DNA from: Paenibacillus aestuarii
GTDB lineage: Bacteria > Bacillota > Bacilli > Paenibacillales > NBRC-103111
Reading direction: 5' to 3'
NCBI RefSeq assembly: GCF_027789125.1
Contig: NZ_JAQFVF010000020.1
Coordinates: 124,001 to 188,000, forward strand
DNA length: 64,000 bases
The position numbers were made by a program, and so were the translations under genes. The notes under the pieces are model-generated. The model ran no database searches. It had not been told where the DNA came from and saw only the letters and a program-made list of their open reading frames with translations. Positions 1 to 8,708 of this stretch are shown here, piece by piece. Numbering within the stretch: the stretch's first letter is position 1; the number at the start of each line of letters is the position of its first letter.

Positions 1-219
1 GTCGAACGACGCAGCAAGAAAGGCCGTGTGTTTTTCGGCTGCGACCGCTATCCGGAGTGCGACTTTGTTTCCTGGGATAAGCCAGTGAGCAAACCTTGCC
101 CGTCCTGCGGTTCCATGATGATTGAGAAACGCAGCAAGAACGGTGTTAACTTGCAATGTGTACAATGCGATTACAAAGAAGAGGTCAACGAAGATCAACA
201 AGAAGAAGTGAAAGATTAG
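1..219 (+). CDS. topA: DNA topoisomerase I, C-terminal fragment
   Basis: This is the last 72 codons of a gene that begins upstream of the window; the frame is open from base 1 to the TAG at 217-219. The residues form C4 zinc-ribbon repeats: one partial unit ([10 protein letters not shown]) and a complete one with CPSC and, about 20 residues later, CVQC. It then ends in a short acidic tail. Such tandem zinc ribbons are the DNA-binding tail of bacterial type IA topoisomerase I, which relaxes negative supercoils. The identity rests on this tail and on the conserved topA-trmFO order seen in Bacillus. The catalytic domain lies outside the window. Confidence 0.85.
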   Translation, partial: VERRSKKGRVFFGCDRYPECDFVSWDKPVSKPCPSCGSMMIEKRSKNGVNLQCVQCDYKEEVNEDQQEEVKD

Positions 220-232
220 AGGTGTACTGATT

Positions 233-1534
233 TTGCCGGAATATCCTAGAGTGACTGTCATCGGAGCAGGATTAGCTGGAAGTGAAGCCGCATGGCAGAT
301 CGCACGTCAAGGCGTGCCAGTAACTTTGTACGAAATGCGCCCCGTGCGCAAAACGCCTGCTCATATTACCGATAAATTTGCTGAGCTCGTATGCAGTAAC
401 TCCTTGCGGGCAAACGGGCTTACCAATGCGGTAGGCGTTCTAAAAGAAGAGATGAGGAAACTGGATTCCCTCATTCTATCCAGCGCCGACAAGCATGCCG
501 TCCCAGCTGGGGGCGCTCTCGCGGTTGATCGCGACGGCTTCTCCGAAGAGGTGACATCGGCGCTGCGCAACCATCCGCTGATCGAAGTGCGCAATGAGGA
601 GATGCAATCCTTGCCGGAAGGCATTACGGTGGTAGCGTCAGGACCTCTGACGTCGCCCGCGCTATCCGCTCAATTGAAATCTTTGATGGGTGAAGAGTAT
701 TTGTATTTCTACGATGCGGCGGCTCCTATTGTGGAGAAAGAGTCCATTGATATGAATAAAGTATACCTTGCGTCTCGGTATGACAAAGGCGAGGCGGCTT
801 ACCTCAACTGTCCGATGACAGAAGAAGAATTCAATACGTTCTATGAAGCATTGATCTCGGCCGAGGTTGCTGAACTGAAAGAGTTCGAAAAAGAAATTTA
901 TTTCGAGGGCTGCATGCCGATCGAAGTCATGGCCAAACGCGGCAAACAAACCGTACTATTCGGGCCGATGAAACCGGTTGGTTTAATTAATCCGCACACT
1001 GGCAAAATGCCGCATGCTGTCGTGCAGCTGAGACAGGATAATGCAGCGGGAACGCTGTATAATCTTGTAGGATTCCAAACGCATCTAAAATGGGGCGAGC
1101 AAAAGCGTGTGCTGCAGCTCATTCCTGGACTTGAGAATGCGGAGTTTGTCCGCTATGGCGTTATGCATCGTAACACGTTTATCAATTCGCCTAAGCTATT
1201 GAACCCGACGTATCAGTCCAAGGGACGCGATAATCTGTTCTTTGCCGGACAGATGACAGGTGTAGAAGGCTATGTCGAATCTGCAGCTTCCGGATTGATT
1301 GCCGGGATGAATGCAGGACGAATGGCGAAGGGGGAATCGTGCTTGGTGTTCCCACCGGAAACGACACTCGGCAGTATGGCTCATTATATTACGACTGCTG
1401 ATTTCAAACATTTCCAACCGATGAATGCGAATTTTGGTCTGCTTCCGGCATTACCGGAGCGGATTCGTAATAAAAAAGAGCGCTACGAGAAACTAGCTCA
1501 GCGCGCCTTGGAAAGTATTCAGAATTTTTTGTGA
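233..1534 (+). CDS. trmFO: Methylenetetrahydrofolate--tRNA-(uracil-5-)-methyltransferase TrmFO
   Basis: A folate- and FAD-dependent enzyme that makes 5-methyluridine at position 54 of the tRNA T-loop. The 433-residue product has the N-terminal dinucleotide motif [11 protein letters not shown] (residues 11-21). Cys54 ([11 protein letters not shown]) and Cys227 ([15 protein letters not shown]) correspond to the two functionally important cysteines, Cys53 and Cys226, of the B. subtilis enzyme. The length is normal for the family. It starts with TTG, preceded by AGAGGTG at 218-224, 13 bases after the topA stop, so it is probably cotranscribed with topA. The old name gid was attached to this gene. 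Confidence 0.96.
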   Translation: MPEYPRVTVIGAGLAGSEAAWQIARQGVPVTLYEMRPVRKTPAHITDKFAELVCSNSLRANGLTNAVGVLKEEMRKLDSLILSSADKHAVPAGGALAVDRDGFSEEVTSALRNHPLIEVRNEEMQSLPEGITVVASGPLTSPALSAQLKSLMGEEYLYFYDAAAPIVEKESIDMNKVYLASRYDKGEAAYLNCPMTEEEFNTFYEALISAEVAELKEFEKEIYFEGCMPIEVMAKRGKQTVLFGPMKPVGLINPHTGKMPHAVVQLRQDNAAGTLYNLVGFQTHLKWGEQKRVLQLIPGLENAEFVRYGVMHRNTFINSPKLLNPTYQSKGRDNLFFAGQMTGVEGYVESAASGLIAGMNAGRMAKGESCLVFPPETTLGSMAHYITTADFKHFQPMNANFGLLPALPERIRNKKERYEKLAQRALESIQNFL

Positions 1535-1647
1535 AATAATTCGTCTAAACTTGTATCGAAACCTGTCCCTGTGTTAAGATGATTATGTTTTGGAACTTTT
1601 AGCGAATGCAAGTGAATATTATTTTCATTTGATTGCCATATACATTG

Positions 1648-1690
1648 CCTCTAGATGCGGTCGCTTAATTTCGCAAGACCTCGCTAGAGG
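1648..1690 (+). other. Imperfect stem-loop in the trmFO-hslV gap
   Basis: CCTCTAG (1648-1654) is matched by CTAGAGG (1684-1690). A nested pair GGTC (1659-1662) and GACC (1677-1680) lies inside. No run of T follows, so it is not a standard intrinsic terminator. It sits about 75 bases before the hslV start, where B. subtilis carries xerC (codV). A role in 5'-leader control or transcript processing is inference. Confidence 0.4.
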
Positions 1691-1766
1691 TTTATCTCAT
1701 TTATAAGACAGAAAGAATCATTCGTACATGATAGGCCATGACTATGATTCCGAAGAGGTGGAGCCG

Positions 1767-2321
1767 ATGGATCCGAAGGATGCAACATTTCATGCGACAA
1801 CGATTTTTGCGATTCGTCATCAAGGTAAGGGAGCTATTGCCGGAGACGGACAGGTCACTTTTGGCAACAGCATGATTATGAAGGGTAGCGCCAAGAAGGT
1901 AAGGCGTTTATATAGAGGGAAAGTCATTGCCGGATTTGCTGGTTCCGTAGCAGATGCCATCACGCTGTTTGAGAAATTCGAAGGCAAGCTGGAAGAGCAT
2001 CACGGTAACCTGCAGCGCGCGGCTGTGGAATTGACCAAGGATTGGCGTCAGGATCGTGTATTGCGCAGGCTTGAGGCGATGATGATTGTAATGGACTCAA
2101 CCGGTTTGCTGTTATTGTCTGGCAACGGGGAGATTATCGAGCCTGACGACGGCATTTTGGCCATAGGTTCTGGCGGCAGTTTCGCTCTGGCGGCGGGCAG
2201 GGCACTGCATCGTCACGCATCTAATCTGAGTGCACGTGAAATCGCTCACGCAGCGCTGACGACGGCTGCCGAGATTTGTGTATTTACCAATCATAATATT
2301 ATTGTAGAAGAAATCGAGTAG
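1767..2321 (+). CDS. hslV: ATP-dependent protease proteolytic subunit HslV (ClpQ/CodW)
   Basis: The 20S-proteasome-like peptidase that assembles with the HslU ATPase. The core starts at [11 protein letters not shown] and contains the [10 protein letters not shown] signature. The ATG at 1767 is chosen because GAGGTGGAG lies just upstream at 1755-1763; it gives 184 residues, close to the family norm of about 180. An in-frame ATG at 1728 would add 13 residues but has no comparable ribosome binding site. From 1767 the conserved Thr-Thr pair lies about 10 residues in, so an N-terminal nucleophile would need processing, or a different residue would serve. hslU follows after a 78-base gap. Confidence 0.93.
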   Translation: MDPKDATFHATTIFAIRHQGKGAIAGDGQVTFGNSMIMKGSAKKVRRLYRGKVIAGFAGSVADAITLFEKFEGKLEEHHGNLQRAAVELTKDWRQDRVLRRLEAMMIVMDSTGLLLLSGNGEIIEPDDGILAIGSGGSFALAAGRALHRHASNLSAREIAHAALTTAAEICVFTNHNIIVEEIE

Positions 2322-2360
2322 CGAGTGATCCTAAAACACTCACCGGAGTGAATGACACAA

Positions 2361-2380
2361 GTTTTGCATAGATGCAAAAC
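2361..2380 (+). promoter_or_regulatory. Perfect inverted repeat directly before the hslU ribosome binding site
   Basis: GTTTTGCAT (2361-2369) and ATGCAAAAC (2372-2380) are exact reverse complements around a two-base centre. As RNA this gives an 8-bp stem with a four-base loop. It lies three bases before AAGGAGG (2384-2390) of hslU. It could be an operator for a dimeric regulator or an mRNA hairpin tuning hslU translation relative to hslV. The symmetry is seen; the function is inferred. Confidence 0.5.
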
Positions 2381-2399
2381 TCTAAGGAGGGTAACTGAA

Positions 2400-3797
2400 G
2401 TGAACAACAGCTCCCTAACTCCCAGACAAATCGTCCAGGAATTGGATCGCTATATTATCGGGCAAAAAAAAGCGAAAAAGTCGGTGGCCATCGCTTTGCG
2501 CAACCGCTATCGCAGAAGTTTGCTGGATGAGTCCATCCGCGATGAGATCGTGCCCAAAAATATTTTGATGATCGGCCCTACCGGGGTTGGTAAGACGGAA
2601 ATCGCCCGCAGATTGGCGAAACTCGTCGGCGCCCCGTTTATTAAAGTAGAAGCGACCAAGTTCACGGAAGTCGGCTATGTAGGCCGCGACGTCGAGTCGA
2701 TGGTGCGGGATTTAATTGAAACGTCGATTCGGATGGTGAAAGCGGAGCGAACGGAGAAGGTGAAGGACCGTGCAGAGAAACTGGCCAATGAGCGCCTGGT
2801 TCATCTCCTGGTTCCTGCGCCAACTCGCGCTAAATCTCAGCGCAATCCGCTGGAAATGCTCTTTGGCGGCCAGAATCAATCCGAAGCGGAAGAGCCTGCC
2901 CCGGACCCGACGATTACATCGAAGCGTTCCCAAGTAGCCGAGCAATTGGCTCAAGGTAAATTAGAACAAGAAACCGTAGAAATTGAAGTTGAGGACACAT
3001 CGCCATCGATGCTGGATATGCTTGCAGGCCAAGGGAATGAGCAAATGGGGATGAATATGCAAGAAATGTTCGGCAACCTGATGCCGAAAAAGATGAAGAA
3101 GCGCAAGCTGTCTGTTAAAGAGGCTCGCAAAGTGCTGACACAGGAAGAAGCTCAGCGTCTGATTGATATGGACGAAGTTATTCAAGAGTCGATCGCTCGC
3201 GCAGAACAATCCGGTATCATTTTTATCGACGAAATTGATAAAATTGCAAGCAGCAGTCGCGGTGGCGGTGGTCCGGATGTTTCACGTGAAGGTGTGCAGC
3301 GCGATATTTTGCCAATCGTTGAAGGTTCGACTGTGATGACCAAATATGGTCCGGTCAAAACCGATTATGTGCTGTTTATCGGGGCAGGCGCTTTCCATAT
3401 CGCCAAACCGTCTGATTTGATCCCAGAGCTCCAGGGGCGTTTTCCGATTCGCGTCGAGCTGAGCAATTTGACATTGGATGATTTCGTATCGATTTTAACT
3501 GAGCCGAAAAATGCACTTACGAAGCAATATACGGCACTGTTGCAAACCGAAGGTATTTCCGTTGATTTCTCCGATGAGGCCGTGCGCGAGATTGCCCGGA
3601 TCGCTGTGGAAGTGAATCAGAATACGGAAAATATCGGCGCGCGCCGTTTGCATACGATTTTAGAAAAGTTGCTGGAAGATTTATCTTTCGAAGCGCCGGA
3701 AATTACATTAGAACAGTTCGTCATTAATCCGGAGTATGTGCGTGAGAAACTGGGCGATATTGTCCAAAATCGTGATTTGAGTCAATATATTTTATAA
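2400..3797 (+). CDS. hslU: ATP-dependent protease ATPase subunit HslU (ClpY/CodX)
   Basis: AAA+ unfoldase that feeds substrates into HslV. The GTG at 2400 lies 9 bases after AAGGAGG and gives 465 residues, the usual size. Walker A GPTGVGKT is at residues 59-66 and Walker B IIFIDEID is near 270. The charged I-domain between them (about 110-240) is low in conservation, as expected. Sensor-2 [16 protein letters not shown] is near the end, and the C-terminal tail ends QYIL, the type of tail that inserts into HslV. A longer in-frame reading from 2352 runs through the palindrome and is unlikely to be used. codY follows within 40 bases. Confidence 0.96.
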   Translation: MNNSSLTPRQIVQELDRYIIGQKKAKKSVAIALRNRYRRSLLDESIRDEIVPKNILMIGPTGVGKTEIARRLAKLVGAPFIKVEATKFTEVGYVGRDVESMVRDLIETSIRMVKAERTEKVKDRAEKLANERLVHLLVPAPTRAKSQRNPLEMLFGGQNQSEAEEPAPDPTITSKRSQVAEQLAQGKLEQETVEIEVEDTSPSMLDMLAGQGNEQMGMNMQEMFGNLMPKKMKKRKLSVKEARKVLTQEEAQRLIDMDEVIQESIARAEQSGIIFIDEIDKIASSSRGGGGPDVSREGVQRDILPIVEGSTVMTKYGPVKTDYVLFIGAGAFHIAKPSDLIPELQGRFPIRVELSNLTLDDFVSILTEPKNALTKQYTALLQTEGISVDFSDEAVREIARIAVEVNQNTENIGARRLHTILEKLLEDLSFEAPEITLEQFVINPEYVREKLGDIVQNRDLSQYIL

Positions 3798-3835
3798 TGA
3801 ATTCATGGATGGTTACGTAAGTAGGAGGCAGTAAG

Positions 3836-4621
3836 ATGAGTTTATTGAACAAGACTAGAAGACTTAACCGTTTGCTTCAGAAGGAAGCAGGGAATGCGGT
3901 AAGTTTTATGGATATGGCAGAAGTGCTGAGGGACATTGTGATCGCCAATATATATGTAGTAAGCCGCAAGGGCAAAATCCTCGGCTACGCTCTGACCAAT
4001 GATCCGATCTCTTCGGAAATGAATCAAACGATTTTGGTGGATAAGCGTTTCTCCGCGGATTCCAACAATCTTCTGCTCAAAATTGAAGAGACGTCTTCCA
4101 ATGTTGAACCTGACAGTCCTTATTACTATTACACAGATCAAATGAGAGATATGTTTCCGTACACATATACGACAATTGTACCTGTAATCGGTGGCGGGGA
4201 TCGGCTTGGAACGCTGGTGCTTAGCCGTAATGACGCGGCGTTCGTAGATGATGATTTGATCTTGGCGGAATACGGATCAACCGTGGTCGCTATGGAGATT
4301 CTTAGAGAACGGGCAGAAGAAATCGAAGAAGAAGCAAGAAGCAAAGCAGTCGTTCAAGTTGCAATTGGCTCTTTATCTTTCAGTGAGATGGAAGCTGTCG
4401 AACATATCTTTGAAGAGCTCGATGGCAAAGAAGGTCTTCTCGTCGCAAGCAAAATTGCCGACCGTGTAGGAATCACTCGTTCCGTCATTGTCAACGCGCT
4501 GCGGAAGCTGGAAAGTGCCGGTGTAATCGAAACGCGTTCGCTAGGCATGAAAGGTACTTATATCCGGATTCTTAATGAACAACTCATCCAAAGTATTGAG
4601 CAGCTGAAAACAAAACTTTAG
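3836..4621 (+). CDS. codY: GTP- and branched-chain-amino-acid-sensing pleiotropic repressor CodY
   Basis: Global regulator of nutrient limitation in low-G+C Gram-positives. The 261-residue product has an N-terminal GAF domain with the diagnostic [20 protein letters not shown] segment, a helical linker with the [14 protein letters not shown] stretch, and a C-terminal winged helix-turn-helix ([21 protein letters not shown], about 203-230) that is nearly invariant in the family. The start ATG follows AGGAGG (3822-3827). It is the last gene before the fla/che operon, as in B. subtilis, where CodY also represses fla/che. I see no clear AATTTTCWGAAAATT-type CodY box in the downstream gap. Confidence 0.97.
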   Translation: MSLLNKTRRLNRLLQKEAGNAVSFMDMAEVLRDIVIANIYVVSRKGKILGYALTNDPISSEMNQTILVDKRFSADSNNLLLKIEETSSNVEPDSPYYYYTDQMRDMFPYTYTTIVPVIGGGDRLGTLVLSRNDAAFVDDDLILAEYGSTVVAMEILRERAEEIEEEARSKAVVQVAIGSLSFSEMEAVEHIFEELDGKEGLLVASKIADRVGITRSVIVNALRKLESAGVIETRSLGMKGTYIRILNEQLIQSIEQLKTKL

Positions 4622-4648
4622 TGACAAAACCTTTATATAACACTAGAA

Positions 4649-4680
4649 AGTCCTATCTGGTAAAAAGATAGGGCTTTTTT
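4649..4680 (+). terminator. Intrinsic terminator after codY
   Basis: CCTATCT (4652-4658) pairs with AGATAGG (4666-4672) across a seven-base loop, and a T-run ends at 4680. It separates hslVU-codY from the flagellar operon, which therefore needs its own promoter in 4681-4860. Confidence 0.9.
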
Positions 4681-4860
4681 CTTATTGTATCTTAAGCTAA
4701 TATCTTAGATGATTATTCATGTACCTAGACTTACATATTTCTACAATTTGGTCACAAAGCGAAGTAGTTTTTTATGAATAATGTCGAAATAAGAAGGAAT
4801 CAAAACTGACATTGTTGAATATTATCACAGCCATTTATTTTAGAAAGTGGGTGTCTCACC
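4681..4860 (+). promoter_or_regulatory. Upstream region of the fla/che operon
   Basis: This AT-rich 180-base gap must hold the fla/che promoter, because a terminator precedes it and flgB follows. I cannot assign a convincing sigma-A or sigma-D promoter: no good TTGACA-N17-TATAAT or TAAA-N15-GCCGATAT match is visible. TGTCGAA at 4782-4788 equals the core of a Spo0A box. The flgB ribosome binding site is weak (AAAGTGGGTG near 4842-4851). Confidence 0.5.
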
Positions 4861-5268
4861 ATGTCTTTATTAGATAAACCAAGTTGGAACTTAATGGAAA
4901 GAAGCCTCGATGCGTCTGCACTTCGACAAAAGGTCATCGCGAATAACGTGGCTAACGTCGATACACCATACTTCAAGCGCTCTGATGTCCAGTTTGAAGA
5001 AATTCTTCAAGGTGAAATGAGTTCATCAACACAGTCTATACAAGGTTATCGGTCAGACCCTAGGCATTTTGTTATAGGCAAACAAGAAAATAATGTCATG
5101 CCTGAAATTAAAGCTGACGAAACGACAACGATTAACAATAACTTGAACAATGTTGATATGGATTATGAAATGTCACTTATGGCCAAGAATCAATTGAAGT
5201 ACAACACCTTGATTCAGCAGATGAACAGCGAGTTTAAAAAAATGCGCACAGTCTTGGGAGGGAAATAA
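4861..5268 (+). CDS. flgB: Flagellar basal-body rod protein FlgB
   Basis: Proximal rod subunit of the flagellar basal body, exported by the flagellar type III system. The 135-residue protein has the N-terminal rod signature LRQKVIANNVANVDTPYFKR and a C-terminal amphipathic helix (YEMSLMAKNQLKYNTLIQQMNSEFKKMR) that would pair with it in the rod. The length is typical. It is the first gene of the operon, and flgC starts 6 bases after its stop. Confidence 0.95.
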   Translation: MSLLDKPSWNLMERSLDASALRQKVIANNVANVDTPYFKRSDVQFEEILQGEMSSSTQSIQGYRSDPRHFVIGKQENNVMPEIKADETTTINNNLNNVDMDYEMSLMAKNQLKYNTLIQQMNSEFKKMRTVLGGK

Positions 5269-5274
5269 TAAACG

Positions 5275-5724
5275 ATGAGACTTACAAACGGGTTTGATAT
5301 TAGTTCGTCTGCCCTCACTGCACAACGATTGAGAATGGACGTCATTTCTTCCAATATTGCGAATGCTGATACGACCAGAGCCAAAATGGTTAACGGCAAG
5401 TGGGTTCCTTACCAAAGAAAGTTAGTATCCTTCGAAACGAAGCCGCAACAGAGCTTTGAACAGACGCTGCAAGGCGCTATGGCGGATGGTACTGGAGAAG
5501 GTGTTCGCGTGAACAAGATTATTGAAGACACTTCCCCCCTGAAGCAAGTTTATAATCCAACGCATCCAGATGCGGACGCTAACGGATTCGTCTATATGCC
5601 CAATGTAGATGTCCTTAAGGAAATGGTTGATATGATTTCAGCAACAAGATCTTATGAGGCCAACGTAACTGCTCTGAATGCTAGCAAATCTATGATCACT
5701 AAAGCTTTAGAAATCGGTAGATAG
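5275..5724 (+). CDS. flgC: Flagellar basal-body rod protein FlgC
   Basis: Rod subunit of 149 residues. The N-terminus carries SSALTAQRLRMDVISSNIANADTTR, the rod/hook family motif. The C-terminus has the FlgC-type NVDVLKEMVDMISATRSYEANVTALNASKSM helix. It follows flgB closely and precedes fliE, the standard flgB-flgC-fliE set that links the MS ring to the rod. Confidence 0.96.
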   Translation: MRLTNGFDISSSALTAQRLRMDVISSNIANADTTRAKMVNGKWVPYQRKLVSFETKPQQSFEQTLQGAMADGTGEGVRVNKIIEDTSPLKQVYNPTHPDADANGFVYMPNVDVLKEMVDMISATRSYEANVTALNASKSMITKALEIGR

Positions 5725-5743
5725 ATAATAGGAGGAACCGACG

Positions 5744-6052
5744 ATGATCGACAAAATTAGCTATTCTCCAATGAATATTATGTCCCCGGTTAAGCCCAAA
5801 GCTAGTTCAGGTGAAGGTGCAGCAGATCTCGGGAAACAATTTGGATCCTTTCTCAATGATGCAGTGAACAACTTGAATGACCAACAAAAACAAGTTGATC
5901 AGTTGAACGAAAGCATTATCAAAGGTGAGCTTTCAGACGTTCATCAATTAACGATCGCTTCAGAGAAAGCTTCGTTAGGACTTGAATTGACCGTTCAGGT
6001 CAGAAATAAAGTTTTAGAAGCTTATCAAGAAATGATGAGGATGCAAGTTTAA
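5744..6052 (+). CDS. fliE: Flagellar hook-basal body complex protein FliE
   Basis: Small adaptor (102 residues) joining the MS ring to the rod. It has the expected FGSFLNDAVNNLNDQQKQVDQ helix and the C-terminal ELTVQVRNKVLEAYQEMMRMQV segment. The start follows AGGAGG at 5731-5736. The order flgC-fliE-fliF is conserved. Confidence 0.95.
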   Translation: MIDKISYSPMNIMSPVKPKASSGEGAADLGKQFGSFLNDAVNNLNDQQKQVDQLNESIIKGELSDVHQLTIASEKASLGLELTVQVRNKVLEAYQEMMRMQV

Positions 6053-6095
6053 AAGAACCAATGGCTACTAAACTATGAATGGATGAGGTGATATC

Positions 6096-7679
6096 GTGAA
6101 TGAGAACTTGCTCCAATATTGGGAACGAGTAAGACAATATTGGAATCGATACAGTAGAACAACGAAAATCACCTTCATAGCGACGGTTTTCATTTTGGTT
6201 CTCACTGCTGGAATAATTAGTTACAACTTATCAAAAACTGAATATTCACTTGCCTATACCGATTTGCAGGCAAGTGACGCTGCTTCAATCAAGAATTATC
6301 TGGATACTGCCAAAATTCCTTATAAATTGAGTTCGGACGGCAAGAGTATCGAAGTGCCAAGCAATCAAGTCGCGAATGTGAAACTTGAAGTTGAATCACA
6401 AGGATTGAACAAGAATGGTTCGATCGGTTTCGGTGCTTTTAGTGACAAAAGTGCGTTCGGAATTACTGACAACGAATTTAAAGTGAAATATTTAAATGCA
6501 GTGCAAGGCGAGCTGCAGCAGCTGATTAATTCGAATCAAGCGATCAGCGGTTCCAAAGTATTGATTACACTCCCTGAAGACGGCGTGTTCCTCAAACCTG
6601 AGCAGGAAACAGCTTCGGCTTCGGTCGTTCTACAAATCAAACCAGGCTATACGATGGATCAAGGCAAGATTGACACGATTTACAATCTAGTATCTCACAG
6701 TATAAAGAACTTGCCTCTAGAAAATATCACCATCTCCGATCAATACGGTGAAGCTTTGAACTCTTCGAAGGTAACAGGTCAGACATCATCAAGCCTGGTA
6801 ACAAGCCAGACGGATATTAACAATAATTTCCGCAATGATTTGCAAAAGAGCATTACAAATATGCTAGGAACCATGTTGGGTCGGGATAAAGTTATCGTTA
6901 ATGTGTTCTCAACGATGAACTTTGACCAAAAGAAAAGTAAAGAGCAGCTCGTTACCGCTCCAAACCAAGTAGATCAACAAGGTTTGCAAATTTCATTGCA
7001 AGAAGCAACGGAGTCTTATCAGAGTGACGGCGGTGCGAGTAATGGTGGGGTTGCAGGGACGGGCTCAACAGATGTGCCAGGGTACCCGGGATCCTCTTCC
7101 ACGGGAAAGTCGAATTCTGAGAAGAACAGCAAAACCGTTAATTACGAAGTAAACCGGATCACGAATGACATTGTTTCAACGCCTTATGTAGTGAAGGACT
7201 TGAGTATCAACGTCGGAATCGAACCTCCTGTGAAAGATGATCCGAATTCATTGACACCAGAAACAAAAGCTGCGGTGCAAGCTGCACTGGTGAATATTGT
7301 AAGAACAGCTTTGGCTGATAATAAAGTCACTTATACAGACGCTGATTTGCAGCAAAAAGTTACAGTTATCGCGCATTCTTTTGTCCGTCCGACAGATGTT
7401 ACAGCGTCAAGCACATCCAAGTACTTGACTTACGGCGGATTGGCGGTAGCCGCGCTCGCATTAGGGGCGATCGGTGGATTTGTATGGAGAAGACGCAAAA
7501 AAGCAGCAGAGCAATTGGAAGAAGAATTGAACATGCCGGCTAAGAAAGCTGAGATGCCGACGATTGATATTGAAAGTGTCAATAATGAAAATCAAGTCCG
7601 CAAGCAGTTGGAAACACTCGCCAAGAAACGGCCTGAAGATTTTGTCAACTTGCTTCGTACTTGGTTAGTAGATGAATAG
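6096..7679 (+). CDS. fliF: Flagellar MS-ring protein FliF
   Basis: Inner-membrane ring protein that houses the export gate and carries FliG. The 527 residues include a first membrane helix (about 24-44) and periplasmic ring-building domains with the YTDLQASDAASI and SNQVANVKLEVESQGL segments. A Gly/Ser-rich loop lies near 310-345. A second membrane helix (about 443-463) is followed by a basic RRRKK stop-transfer. The cytoplasmic tail ends RKQLETLAKKRPEDFVNLLRTW, the FliG-binding peptide. It starts with GTG after GATGAGGTGAT. Confidence 0.96.
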   Translation: MNENLLQYWERVRQYWNRYSRTTKITFIATVFILVLTAGIISYNLSKTEYSLAYTDLQASDAASIKNYLDTAKIPYKLSSDGKSIEVPSNQVANVKLEVESQGLNKNGSIGFGAFSDKSAFGITDNEFKVKYLNAVQGELQQLINSNQAISGSKVLITLPEDGVFLKPEQETASASVVLQIKPGYTMDQGKIDTIYNLVSHSIKNLPLENITISDQYGEALNSSKVTGQTSSSLVTSQTDINNNFRNDLQKSITNMLGTMLGRDKVIVNVFSTMNFDQKKSKEQLVTAPNQVDQQGLQISLQEATESYQSDGGASNGGVAGTGSTDVPGYPGSSSTGKSNSEKNSKTVNYEVNRITNDIVSTPYVVKDLSINVGIEPPVKDDPNSLTPETKAAVQAALVNIVRTALADNKVTYTDADLQQKVTVIAHSFVRPTDVTASSTSKYLTYGGLAVAALALGAIGGFVWRRRKKAAEQLEEELNMPAKKAEMPTIDIESVNNENQVRKQLETLAKKRPEDFVNLLRTWLVDE

Positions 7680-7691
7680 AGGTGCACATGT

Positions 7692-8708
7692 ATGGCCAAA
7701 GCTTCTCTGCAAGGTTTAACCGGACGTCAAAAGGCCGCCATTCTTTTGATTAGTTTAGGACCTGAGGTGTCTGCTCAAATTTTTAAACACTTGCGTGAAG
7801 AGGAGATTGAGCAGTTAACGCTGGAAATCGCGAATGTCAGAAAAGTTGACTCTTTGGAGAAAGATTCGATTCTTGCAGAATTCCATCAGATTTGTTTAGC
7901 TCAAGAGTTTATTTCGCAAGGCGGTATCGCCTATGCCAAAGACATTTTGGAAAAAGCACTGGGTTCGCAAAAAGCTTTCGATATTATCAACCGCTTGACA
8001 GCTACGTTGCAAGTTAGGCCTTTTGATTTTGCACGAAAAGCAGATCCAGCACAAATTCTTAACTTCATTCAGAACGAAAACTCACAAACCATCGCTTTAG
8101 TCTTATCCTATTTGCAGCCAGATCAAGCATCCATTATTTTATCTTCGCTGCCACAGGAGAAACAAGCGGATGTTGCTAAACGGATCGCGTTAATGGACAG
8201 CACTTCACCGGAAGTAATCAGTCAGGTGGAGCGAGTCCTCGAGCAGAAACTGTCCGCAACCGTTACGCAAGACTATACGAATGCAGGCGGTATTACGTCC
8301 ATCGTTCAAATTTTGAACGGAGTCGACCGTGGTACAGAACGTACCATTCTTGATTCACTCGAAATTCAAGATCCGGAGCTGGCGGAAGAGATCAAGAAAC
8401 GGATGTTTGTCTTCGAGGATATTGTCAATATCGACAACCGTTCTATTCAGCGTATTATCCGTGACATTGAGAACGCTGATTTGCAGCTTGCGCTTAAAGT
8501 GGCGAGTGAAGAAGTGCGCGATGCCTTGTTCAAGAATATGTCCAAACGTATGGCCGAAACTTTCAAAGAAGAAATGGAATTTATGGGTCCTGTTCGCTTG
8601 CGTGACGTTGAAGAAGCGCAAACGCGGATTGTTGCCACGATTCGCCGCTTAGAAGAATCCGGTGAGATCATCATTGCCCGCGGTGGAGGAGACGATATTA
8701 TTGTCTAA
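7692..8708 (+). CDS. fliG: Flagellar motor switch protein FliG
   Basis: Rotor protein that transmits torque from the stator and switches direction. At 338 residues it is full length: the N-domain (GRQKAAILLISLGPEVSAQIFKHL) binds FliF, the middle armadillo domain binds FliM, and the C-terminal domain carries the charged ridge (about 265-330; EDIVNIDNRSIQRIIRDI). The middle-domain motif that normally reads EHPQ reads ENSQ here (bases 8076-8087, residues 129-132). fliH starts inside its last codons. Confidence 0.96.
   Translation: MAKASLQGLTGRQKAAILLISLGPEVSAQIFKHLREEEIEQLTLEIANVRKVDSLEKDSILAEFHQICLAQEFISQGGIAYAKDILEKALGSQKAFDIINRLTATLQVRPFDFARKADPAQILNFIQNENSQTIALVLSYLQPDQASIILSSLPQEKQADVAKRIALMDSTSPEVISQVERVLEQKLSATVTQDYTNAGGITSIVQILNGVDRGTERTILDSLEIQDPELAEEIKKRMFVFEDIVNIDNRSIQRIIRDIENADLQLALKVASEEVRDALFKNMSKRMAETFKEEMEFMGPVRLRDVEEAQTRIVATIRRLEESGEIIIARGGGDDIIV

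Noticed and set aside
8329..8652. + strand open frame of 107 codons inside fliG
   Set aside because: It is an alternate frame within the conserved FliG C-terminal domain with no ribosome binding site or homology.
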